The position numbers and the translations under genes were made by a program. Of a stretch of DNA of 64,000 nt, positions 18,131 through 26,003 are shown one piece after another (within the stretch, counting starts at the first letter, position 1; every line of letters begins with the position of its first letter). The stretch is from Clostridium massiliamazoniense. Its GTDB lineage: Bacteria; Bacillota; Clostridia; Clostridiales; Clostridiaceae. The stretch covers positions 460,254 through 524,253 of the forward strand of contig NZ_LN879466.1 in assembly GCF_001403635.1 (NCBI RefSeq), written 5' to 3'. The notes under the pieces were generated by a model. The model was not told where the DNA came from and did no database searches. It saw only the letters and a program-made list of their open reading frames with translations.

Positions 18131-18194
18131 TATTTTAAAAAACTATTTTAGGTCAGAATTAATAATGCTAGAATTTAAGAAAAATTAAATTTGC

Positions 18195-19265
18195 TTATTT
18201 ACATAGAAATAATTTTACATCTTCTATAAATTCTTCTACAGCACTTTCTTTTGTTGCCCATGAGGTACATAGTCTTATGCAACATTTATCATCACCCATT
18301 GGAGACCAATAAGTTATGTCATAAAGGTTTTGGATTTCCTCCAATAACTCATTTGATATTATAGGGAAAATTTGATTTGTTGTTGAATTATTTAAAAATT
18401 CTATTCCAAGATTTCTAAGTCCTGAATTAAGTTGTGATGCCATTACATTTGAGTGTCTTGCTAAGTCAAAGAATAAATTTTCTTTGAATAATTCTACAAA
18501 TTGTATTCCTAATATTTTTCCTTTAGCTAGTAAAGCACCTCTTTGCTTTATATTATATCTAAAGTCTTTCTTTAACTGTGGATTGTTTATTATAATAGCT
18601 TCACCTATTAAAGCGCCATTTTTAGTTCCACCTATGTAAAATACATCTGTATATTTACTTAAATCTTCTAGAGTTAAGTCATTTTCTTTTGAACAAAGGG
18701 CAGAACCAAGTCTTGCTCCATCAAGGAAAAGATAAAGGTCATTTTTTTTACAGAAATCATAAATATTTTTTAATTCTTCCTTAGTATAGATTGTCCCAAC
18801 TTCTGTTGAGTTAGATATATAAACCATTTTAGGTTTTACCATATGTTCATCAGTATGTTCTTTTAATATTTCTTCTATGTCTGTAGTTCTTAATTTTCCA
18901 TCATTTCTAAGTTTACCTGCACAAACTTTATGTCCAGTTGCTTCAATAGCTCCAGTTTCGTGAACATTTATGTGTCCAGATCCAGTTGCAATAACTGATT
19001 CAAAAGGTCTTAGAATTGATGAAATAACAATTAAATTTGCTTGAGTTCCACCAGGTACAAAGTGAATATCAACAGATTCATTGTTTAATTTTTTTATAAG
19101 TAAGTTTTTTGCATTTTCACAGTATTTATCATAACCGTAACCAGGAGTTTGTTCTAAATTACTTTCTATTAAAGAATTTAAAATAGAAGGATGAGCACCT
19201 TCACTATAATCATTTTTAAAACTATATTTTATATTATTCCTATTGTCATTCATAGCATATGACAT
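18195..19265 (-). CDS. L-threonine aldolase-family PLP enzyme
   Basis: 356 residues, fold-type I PLP enzyme of the beta-eliminating lyase family. Low-specificity threonine aldolases cleave L-threonine or L-allo-threonine to glycine and acetaldehyde. Markers are PGGTQAN (phosphate binding), His100 region GHINVHETGAIEATGHK, Asp182 in LFLDGARLG, and the Schiff-base Lys215 in YIGGTKNGAL. ATG 19265 has ggaggg 10 bases upstream. Single gene between two repeat or spacer regions. Confidence 0.92.
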   Translation of the reverse strand: MSYAMNDNRNNIKYSFKNDYSEGAHPSILNSLIESNLEQTPGYGYDKYCENAKNLLIKKLNNESVDIHFVPGGTQANLIVISSILRPFESVIATGSGHINVHETGAIEATGHKVCAGKLRNDGKLRTTDIEEILKEHTDEHMVKPKMVYISNSTEVGTIYTKEELKNIYDFCKKNDLYLFLDGARLGSALCSKENDLTLEDLSKYTDVFYIGGTKNGALIGEAIIINNPQLKKDFRYNIKQRGALLAKGKILGIQFVELFKENLFFDLARHSNVMASQLNSGLRNLGIEFLNNSTTNQIFPIISNELLEEIQNLYDITYWSPMGDDKCCIRLCTSWATKESAVEEFIEDVKLFLCK

Positions 19266-19358
19266 ATTTTTATTCCCTCCATTTGCAAGCTTATTTATTA
19301 AATTATAGCATTTTTTTTGTATAAAAATATAATTTTATGTAAACTTATTAATTATTCT

Positions 19359-19388
19359 TTGAGTTTATTGCATAAATACACGTATAAT
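19359..19388 (+). promoter_or_regulatory. Probable sigma-A promoter
   Basis: ttgagt (19359-19364), 18-base spacer, tataat (19383-19388), oriented toward the DUF368 gene about 180 bases downstream. The rest of the 300-base spacer (19266-19566) shows nothing else distinct. Confidence 0.6.
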
Positions 19389-19566
19389 AATTCTATACAT
19401 ATATAAAATTAGCAACGATTAAAAAAAATTAATCTAAACTTAACAAGTACTTAATGAAAAAAGTTGTTAAAATATGTATTATTAAGTATGTGGATAGATT
19501 TTTGAATCTAAAAGTTACTTAATATTAATTGCTAATTTTTTTAAAATTTAGGAGGGAACTAGTGAG

Positions 19567-20463
19567 ATGTACGTTATAAATTTTATAAGGGGATTTTTCA
19601 TGGCTCTAGCAGATAGTGTTCCGGGAGTGTCAGGTGGAACAATAGCTTTTATTTTAGGGTTTTATGATAATTTTATAGACTCATTAAATTCTTTAACTTC
19701 TAAGAGTAGCAGCAAAGAAAAGAAGAAGGAATCTATAATTTTTTTATTTAAGTTAGGTATTGGTTGGATAGTTGGTATTGTGCTTTCAGTAATATTTTTG
19801 TCATCAATATTTGAAAGCCATATATATGCAATAAGTTCAGTATTTACTGGATTTATAATATTTTCAATACCACTTATAATAAAAGCAGAAAAGAATAATA
19901 TTAAAGATAAATATGCTAATATAATATTTTTGATAATTGGTGTAATAATAGTGATTGCTATAACATATTTTAATCCATCATCAGCAAATGAGGGAATAAA
20001 TTTAGCAATGTCAAAACTTTCAATAGGAACAGTAATATATGTATTTATATGTGGAATGATAGCAATATCAGCAATGGTTTTACCAGGAATATCTGGTTCT
20101 ACACTATTATTAATATTTGGGTTATATGTACCAATAATAAGTTCTATAAAAGCAGTATTAAAATTAGACTTGCAATATGTACCAATATTAATTGTCTTTG
20201 CATTAGGGATAATAATAGGAATATTAACAACAATAAAAATTATTAAATATTCTTTAGTTAATTATAGATCTCAAATGATATATTTAATATTAGGTTTAAT
20301 GGTAGGCTCAATATATGCAGTATTTATGGGACCAACTACTTTAGAAGCACCAAAAGCACCAATGAATTTAAGTACATTTAACTTTATATATTTTATACTT
20401 GGTGGAGCATTAATATTAGGGCTTGATAGATTTCAAGACATCTTAAAAAAGCAAAATAAGTAA
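19567..20463 (+). CDS. DUF368 polytopic membrane protein
   Basis: 298 residues with about 8 membrane segments. Two repeated glycine-rich helical motifs, ADSVPGVSGGTIAFILGFYD near the N-terminus and AMVLPGISGSTLLLIFGLY in the middle, are the DUF368 signature; the internal repetition suggests an inverted-repeat transporter. In some bacteria DUF368 proteins have been linked to undecaprenyl phosphate recycling (PopT), which would place it in wall synthesis. ggaggg precedes ATG 19567. Confidence 0.9.
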   Translation: MYVINFIRGFFMALADSVPGVSGGTIAFILGFYDNFIDSLNSLTSKSSSKEKKKESIIFLFKLGIGWIVGIVLSVIFLSSIFESHIYAISSVFTGFIIFSIPLIIKAEKNNIKDKYANIIFLIIGVIIVIAITYFNPSSANEGINLAMSKLSIGTVIYVFICGMIAISAMVLPGISGSTLLLIFGLYVPIISSIKAVLKLDLQYVPILIVFALGIIIGILTTIKIIKYSLVNYRSQMIYLILGLMVGSIYAVFMGPTTLEAPKAPMNLSTFNFIYFILGGALILGLDRFQDILKKQNK

Positions 20464-20500
20464 AATAATATTTCCAATATTATAAATGAAATTTTCAAAA

Positions 20501-20590
20501 AAGGGATGTATCAAATTACAGATACATCCTCTTTACTTTTTAGCTAGCTATCTAGGTTTATCATTTATGCAAAGAAGCTTTAATATTTTT
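20501..20590. repeat. Module P repeat, partial
   Basis: ggatgtatc-aaattaca-gatacatcc stem, then ttagctagctatctaggtttatcattt and aaagaagctttaatattttt, matching the left arm of the copy at 17567. It also provides the terminator between converging genes. Confidence 0.8.
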
Positions 20591-20612
20591 ATTTGATGAT
20601 TAGTGAATTTCT

Positions 20613-22007
20613 TTAAATTGGAAAGTGTATAGTGAATTTAGTACCTTTGCCTAGTTTACTTTCTATATTTATTTTGGAATTATAGTTTTTAATTATAGTT
20701 TTAGCTATAGATAAGCCAAGTCCAAAGGACTTTGTATCTGTACCAGTTCTAGCTTTATCAACTCTATAAAATCTTTTCAAAATAAATGGTAAATCTTCCT
20801 CACTGATTCCTATACCGTTATCGGAAAATTCTAGGGTCGTTTTTTCTTCACTTGAATATAGTGTTATTGTTATTTCTTTTATTTCTTTGTCATTATATTT
20901 TATAGCATTATCTATAAATATAATTAAAAGTTGTTTTAAGTCATCTTTTTGAATTTTTATTAATATGTCTTTCTCTATGTTGAGTTTAAATTCAATATTT
21001 GAATCTAGTATTTGATAATGATCAACTAAATCATTGATTAAACTTTCTGGTGAAAGTAAAGGTATTTTCTTTTTTGTGAAATCTTCTTTTTCTTTTTTTG
21101 AAAGTACTAAAAGAGTATTTACCATGTTATTTAATCTTTCTACTTCTTCAAGACATATATCTAAGGATTTCTCTAGTCTTTCCTTATCATTTTTTCCCCA
21201 ACGTTTTATTAACTTTAGATGTCCTTGTAGGGCTGTTAATGGTGTTCTAAGTTCATGAGAAGCATCTGATACAAATCTGCTTTTGTCATTAAAAACAGCT
21301 TCTAATTCATCCATCATAGAGTTAAATATTTGGTTAACATCATCAAATTCGTCTTTAACTTCTGAAATTTCAATTCTCTCTTTTAAATTATTCTCTTGAA
21401 TTTTTTTCATTGTCTTTGATAATCTACGAAGTTTTCTTACAAACCTTTTAGAGATATAAAGAGCCATTGAAATACTCAGAATTATTGCTAATATTGTAGA
21501 TAGAACTAATAGTGGTAAGTAGCTTTCTAAAAATTCATCAAAGCCCTTAATTGGTTGAATTATTTGAATCATATAATCAATGCCATTTATGTCCATTGGA
21601 GAACTTAGTACAAGATATCTATTATAGTTAATTAAGTAAGTATCTATGTATAAACCAGTATTATAATCTTCATAGAAATATATTGAGTTCCAATGATTAA
21701 ATGGTGTTTGATAAATTATTTTTTTGTCTAAATAGATTCTAAAGCTTTCATGATTTTTTTTCATTTCTGTATCTAATACTTCATAAGAACCTGATAAGGC
21801 ATCAATATCTTCGTTAGATGAAAGTATATATTGAATTTCACTATATCTATTTTTTAAAGTATTTCGTTGAGTTGAAATAAAGAAATAATTTAAACTAAGA
21901 AGTTGAACAGCTGTATAAGCTAATAAAAGAAATATTGTGACTAAAGATGTACCAATAGCTATTTCAAGGGATATTGGAAGCTTTAATTTTTTTCTTATTC
22001 TATTCAT
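20613..22007 (-). CDS. Sensor histidine kinase
   Basis: 464 residues. Membrane segments at about 17-38 and 165-187 enclose an extracellular domain of about 125 residues; HAMP about 185-240; HisKA with His251 in SDASHELRTP; HATPase_c with IFIDNAIKYND, FSDNGIGISEED and GLGLSIAKTI. Its start overlaps the regulator stop by one base (TAATG), so translation is coupled. Signal unknown. Architecture resembles CssS/ArlS-type kinases. Confidence 0.95.
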   Translation of the reverse strand: MNRIRKKLKLPISLEIAIGTSLVTIFLLLAYTAVQLLSLNYFFISTQRNTLKNRYSEIQYILSSNEDIDALSGSYEVLDTEMKKNHESFRIYLDKKIIYQTPFNHWNSIYFYEDYNTGLYIDTYLINYNRYLVLSSPMDINGIDYMIQIIQPIKGFDEFLESYLPLLVLSTILAIILSISMALYISKRFVRKLRRLSKTMKKIQENNLKERIEISEVKDEFDDVNQIFNSMMDELEAVFNDKSRFVSDASHELRTPLTALQGHLKLIKRWGKNDKERLEKSLDICLEEVERLNNMVNTLLVLSKKEKEDFTKKKIPLLSPESLINDLVDHYQILDSNIEFKLNIEKDILIKIQKDDLKQLLIIFIDNAIKYNDKEIKEITITLYSSEEKTTLEFSDNGIGISEEDLPFILKRFYRVDKARTGTDTKSFGLGLSIAKTIIKNYNSKINIESKLGKGTKFTIHFPI

Positions 22008-22675
22008 TAGGAACGCATTATATATCCAACAGAACGAATTGTTTGGATATATTCCTCTTTATCTTCAGTATTTAATTTATTTCTTAAATATCTAATATAA
22101 ACATCTACAACATTGGTTTCAGGATCATAGTCATAACCCCAAACATTTTCTAATAAAGTATCTCTTGATATTACAGTATCTTTATTTTCTATTAAAAATA
22201 CTAAAATTTCATACTCTTTGTTTGTTAATGAAAGTGATTCGTTGCCCTTTTTAACAGCACGGGAAGTTCTATCTATAACAATGTCTTTAAATTTTATAAT
22301 TAAATGATTATCAGTTTGAAGTCTTCTAAAAATAACTTGTATTCTAGCAAGAAGTTCTTCAATAGCAAAAGGTTTAACTAGATAATCATCAGCACCAAGT
22401 TGAAGTCCAAAAACTTTATCCATAACTTCTCCCTTTGCACTTAATATTAACACAGGGGTATCTTTTTTTAATTTTAATTTTCTACAAACTTCAAAGCCAC
22501 TTAAAGATGGAATCATTAAATCGAGAATTATTAGGTCATAATCATTGTTAAGAGCTTCTATTAGTCCCTCTTTACCATCATTGCAGACTTTTGTTTTGTA
22601 TCCTTCATATTCTAATTCCATTTCTAAAAAATCAGAAATATTTTTTTCATCCTCAATTATTAGTATATTTTTCAT
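22007..22675 (-). CDS. OmpR-family response regulator
   Basis: 222 residues. ATG 22675 follows ggagg on the minus strand (the longer TTG form overlaps that site). Receiver domain with EDE (8-10), phospho-acceptor Asp52 in IILDLMIPS and KPFAIEELLAR; winged helix ending QTIRSVGYIMR. Operon with the kinase. Its promoter region holds an inverted repeat (22701-22718) and a perfect palindrome (22849-22868). Confidence 0.95.
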   Translation of the reverse strand: MKNILIIEDEKNISDFLEMELEYEGYKTKVCNDGKEGLIEALNNDYDLIILDLMIPSLSGFEVCRKLKLKKDTPVLILSAKGEVMDKVFGLQLGADDYLVKPFAIEELLARIQVIFRRLQTDNHLIIKFKDIVIDRTSRAVKKGNESLSLTNKEYEILVFLIENKDTVISRDTLLENVWGYDYDPETNVVDVYIRYLRNKLNTEDKEEYIQTIRSVGYIMRS

Positions 22676-22700
22676 TTCCTTTTCCTCCAAAGTAAAAAAA

Positions 22701-22718
22701 GTGTACTATGCAGTACAC
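22701..22718 (-). promoter_or_regulatory. Inverted repeat upstream of the response regulator
   Basis: gtgtact-atgc-agtacac, seven-base perfect arms, 26 bases upstream of ATG 22675; could be an operator or a small 5' hairpin. The 22719-23278 spacer is otherwise AT-rich with one further palindrome. Confidence 0.55.
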
Positions 22719-22848
22719 TATAAGATAATAGATAAATTTATATATTTATACTTATTATATATTTAATTTCATAAATAATCTATCACTGGATATGGTGTTA
22801 AAAATTAAATAGATAAATTACAAAATTAAATAAAAATTGAGATTTGAA

Positions 22849-22868
22849 TTATAGGAAATTTCCTATAA
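22849..22868. promoter_or_regulatory. Perfect 20-bp palindrome
   Basis: ttataggaaatttcctataa reads the same on both strands. It sits between the divergent response-regulator gene and the BFD-like gene and has no T run, so an operator is more likely than a terminator. Confidence 0.6.
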
Positions 22869-23278
22869 GTAAGTGGTGAAATAATTATATTATTATTATA
22901 TATTCTTTAAAAAGAATATTCATTGGAAGAAAATTAAATGAAGATTAGAAATCCTTAATAATAGAAAATTATGTGTGATTTCAAGATGAAATATTATTTT
23001 TTAAAACAAAAAAGATAAATTTATCTTTAAATTAACATAATATTAATAAAAAAAATAAAATATTTTTATTTATTGATTAAAATTATATATTATAAATTAT
23101 AAGTTTTAAAAAATATATTTTTAATTCAATATAAAAAAATACATAGATATTTGATAAGAATTATATGATATGATATTATATTATTCAAAGAAACACGAGG
23201 GACTTTAAATTGTGAAATTAGTTTATGTGAAAATATGTTGTTTTATAAAATAAGATTAAAAGTATGGAGGAACAGATA

Positions 23279-23599
23279 ATGGCTGCAAATAGAGTAATAT
23301 GTCATTGTAAAAACGTTGATTACGTAACAATAAGAAAGGCAATGATCGAAGGTGCTAGAACTGTAGAAGAAATAAAAGAAAAAACAGGAGCAGGTACTGG
23401 TTGTGGAGCTTGTGTGGGAGAAATAGAAAAAATATTAGCTTCAGTATGTGGATGTAAAAATGTTTCACTTCAAGAAGTTGTAGATGCTGTTAACAATGGA
23501 GCAGATACAGTAGAGAAAGTTGGAGAAGTTACAGGAGCAGGTACTGGTTGCGGAAGATGTAAAGCTCTAATAGAAAATGTTATAGAAATAAAAAGATAA
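23279..23599 (+). CDS. Tandem BFD-like [2Fe-2S] protein
   Basis: 106 residues. ATG 23279 follows ggagg. Two copies of the bacterioferritin-associated ferredoxin-like helix-turn fold: first CHC at 8-10 plus CGAC at about 45-48, second CGC at about 60-62 plus CGRC at about 98-101. Each gives the four-cysteine CxC...CxxC pattern of this family. The halves share TVEEIKEKTGAGTGCG and TVEKVGEVTGAGTGCG, so the gene arose by internal duplication. BFD domains relay electrons, for example to release iron from ferritin or within NirB-type enzymes. The partner here is unknown. Confidence 0.9.
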   Translation: MAANRVICHCKNVDYVTIRKAMIEGARTVEEIKEKTGAGTGCGACVGEIEKILASVCGCKNVSLQEVVDAVNNGADTVEKVGEVTGAGTGCGRCKALIENVIEIKR

Positions 23600-23609
23600 T
23601 ATATAATTT

Positions 23610-23657
23610 AAAATTGTATTAAAGTATGAGTTTATAATGCTTTAATACAATTTTTTT
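23610..23657 (+). terminator. Terminator
   Basis: aaattgtattaaag pairs exactly with ctttaatacaattt, followed by T run. Confidence 0.9.
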
Positions 23658-23828
23658 ATTATTAATATTACAGAATGATAATATAAGTTTTATCTAAAAT
23701 TTAAATAGGCTTAACTTTATATAAATTGAGCCTTAGTTTATAAAGAAAATTACTTTTGAATGAGTAAAAAATATTATGGTATATAGATTAGAATTATAGG
23801 AAAAATATTTAAGTGATAAAAAAATATG

Positions 23829-23859
23829 TTGACTTGGAGTTTACTCCAAGTTGTATACT
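23829..23859 (+). promoter_or_regulatory. MerR-type promoter/operator
   Basis: ttgact (23829-23834) and tatact (23854-23859) are separated by 19 bases, longer than the usual 17, and the spacer contains cttggagt-tt-actccaag. That is the layout activated by MerR-family proteins such as the aldehyde-sensing AdhR/NmlR group. It lies 83 bases before the alcohol dehydrogenase. No merR gene is in the window. Confidence 0.85.
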
Positions 23860-23942
23860 ATAAAACAAGAAGATATTGAATCAACTTGAATAAAATGTTT
23901 TAGTTGATTATGAGAAATAATAAAAAATGGAGGTAGCAAAAG

Positions 23943-25100
23943 ATGAATAATTTTAATTTTTACAATCCAACACAAATAGTTTTTGGAAAGGATAGACTAG
24001 GAGAATTAAATAATCTAGTACCAAAAAATGCAAGAGTTCTTGTTACTTATGGTGGAGGAAGTGTTAAAAAGTTTGGAACTTTAGATAAGGTTTTAAAAGC
24101 TTTAGAAGGAAGAGAAGTTTTTGAATTTGGAGGAATTGAACCAAATCCAAGATACGAAACTTTAATGAAAGCTGTTAAGGTTGTTAAAGATGAAAATATA
24201 GATTTCTTACTAGCTGTAGGTGGTGGTTCTGTTATGGATGGAACTAAATTTATTTCTTTAGCATCACAATATGAAGGAAATGCCTTAGATTTATTAAGTG
24301 ATAGAATGGCAGCTGCATCTTTAACTAAGGCTTTACCACTTGGAACTGTTGTTACTTTACCAGCAACTGGTTCAGAAATGAACTGTGGAGGAGTTGTTAC
24401 TTCAGAAATTGGAAAAAGAGGATTTAGAAATCAATTAGTATTCCCTAAGTTTTCTATATTAGATCCAACATTAACATTTACTTTACCTAAGACACAAGTT
24501 GCTAATGGAATAGTAGATACATTTATTCATGTTGTTGAACAATATGTAACTTATCCAGCAGAAGGAAGATTCCAAGATAGAACAGCAGAAGGAATTCTTC
24601 AAACTTTAGTTGAAATAGGAAAAGCAACTATAGAAAATCCAGAAAATTATGAATTAAGAGCAAACCTTGTTTGGTGTGCAACAATGGGATTAAATGGACT
24701 TATAGGAGCTGGAGTACCTCAAGACTGGAGTACTCATATGATGGGACATGAATTAACAGCAGCATTTGGAATAGACCATGGTAAAACTTTAGCAATACTT
24801 CAACCAACAATTTGGGATATAAGATTTGAGAAGAAGAAAGCAAAACTTGCTCAATATGCTGAAAGAGTTTGGAATATAACAACAGGTTCAGAAGAAGAAA
24901 GAGCAAGATTAGCTATAGAAAAAACTAGAGAATTCTTTGAAAGTCTAGGGATAAAAACAAGATTAAGTGATTATGGAGTAAAAGCAGAACAGTTAGATGC
25001 AGTTGTTGAAGCTTTAAAAGAACATAAGATGACTAATTTATCAGAAACTGGAGATTTAACTCCTGATATTGCTTTAGAAATATATAAAGCATCACTATAA
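23943..25100 (+). CDS. Iron-containing alcohol dehydrogenase (YqhD/BdhA type)
   Basis: 385 residues. NADPH-linked reduction of aldehydes to alcohols. Gly-rich nucleotide motif TYGGGSVKK at about 35-43 and AVGGGSVMDGTK at 91-102; metal ligands Asp192, His196, His265 and His279 (VDTFIH, STHMMGHE, GIDHGK) match the YqhD spacing. gaggta precedes ATG 23943. The MerR-type promoter with an AdhR-like operator suggests induction by reactive aldehydes, so detoxification is as likely as butanol formation. Confidence 0.93.
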   Translation: MNNFNFYNPTQIVFGKDRLGELNNLVPKNARVLVTYGGGSVKKFGTLDKVLKALEGREVFEFGGIEPNPRYETLMKAVKVVKDENIDFLLAVGGGSVMDGTKFISLASQYEGNALDLLSDRMAAASLTKALPLGTVVTLPATGSEMNCGGVVTSEIGKRGFRNQLVFPKFSILDPTLTFTLPKTQVANGIVDTFIHVVEQYVTYPAEGRFQDRTAEGILQTLVEIGKATIENPENYELRANLVWCATMGLNGLIGAGVPQDWSTHMMGHELTAAFGIDHGKTLAILQPTIWDIRFEKKKAKLAQYAERVWNITTGSEEERARLAIEKTREFFESLGIKTRLSDYGVKAEQLDAVVEALKEHKMTNLSETGDLTPDIALEIYKASL

Positions 25101-25136
25101 GATTAAAACAATATTTTAATTGAAAATTCTAACTTT

Positions 25137-25190
25137 TAGAAGAGCATCTCAAGGTGAATTTTATTTCACTTTGACGAGGCTCTTTTTTAT
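25137..25190 (+). terminator. Terminator, imperfect stem
   Basis: agagcatctcaaggtgaa pairs, with bulges, with ttcactttgacgaggctct, followed by six T. Confidence 0.75.
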
Positions 25191-25301
25191 TTAAAAATAT
25201 TTTAGTTTATTACAAATCTGTAATACTTCTTTAGGATGAATTGTAATTTAGGAATTTTACTATTAGTTTATGGAATTCATATAAAGAGGGAGGAATTAGG
25301 T

Positions 25302-26003
25302 TTGAGTATTTTAGAGGTTAAAAATCTTTGTAGAATATATGGTAAGGGAGAAAATAAGGTTGAAGCATTAAAAAATGTTACATTTAACGTTGAAAAGGGT
25401 GAGTTTGTTGCTATAGTTGGAGAGTCTGGTTCAGGAAAATCTACATTATTACATCTTTTAGGGGGACTTGATAAGGCAACTAGTGGCGAAGTTTTTATAG
25501 ATGGAGAAAATATATTAAATTTAAATGATAATAATCTAGCTATTTTTAGAAGAAGAAGTATAGGTTTTGTTTTTCAATTTTTTAATCTTGTACCTATTTT
25601 AAATGTTGAGGAAAATATAAAGGTTCCAGCACTTCTTGATAATAAAAAAGTAGATGATGAGTATTTTGAAGAAATATTGAAGATATTAAAGCTTGATAAA
25701 AGAAGAAAGCATATTCCAGCAGAATTGTCAGGAGGGCAACAACAAAGGGTTTCTATTGCAAGAAGTCTTATAAATAAACCGGGAATAATTTTAGCTGATG
25801 AACCAACAGGAAATCTTGATTCAAAAACAAGTAAGGAAATTATAGAACTTTTAAAAATTAGTAGCAAAAAGTATAACCAAACTCTTATAGTTATAACCCA
25901 TGATTTAAAAATAGCAGATAAAGCAGATAGAGTTATAACTTTAGAGGATGGGGAAATTGTGAGTGTAAGGGATAAGAGAGGTGTTAATATTGAAAACCTA
26001 TAG
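25302..26003 (+). CDS. ABC exporter ATP-binding protein (LolD/MacB/BceA-like)
   Basis: 233 residues from TTG 25302, which has gggagg 8 bases upstream; longer starts have no site. Walker A GESGSGKST, Q-loop FQFFNLVP, signature LSGGQQQR, Walker B IILADEPTGNLD and H-loop VITHD are all present; ADEPTGNLDS is typical of the MacB/LolD branch. It overlaps the permease gene. Together they form an FtsX-type mechanotransmission exporter, a class that usually deals with antimicrobial peptides, lipoproteins or wall signalling. Confidence 0.94.
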   Translation: MSILEVKNLCRIYGKGENKVEALKNVTFNVEKGEFVAIVGESGSGKSTLLHLLGGLDKATSGEVFIDGENILNLNDNNLAIFRRRSIGFVFQFFNLVPILNVEENIKVPALLDNKKVDDEYFEEILKILKLDKRRKHIPAELSGGQQQRVSIARSLINKPGIILADEPTGNLDSKTSKEIIELLKISSKKYNQTLIVITHDLKIADKADRVITLEDGEIVSVRDKRGVNIENL

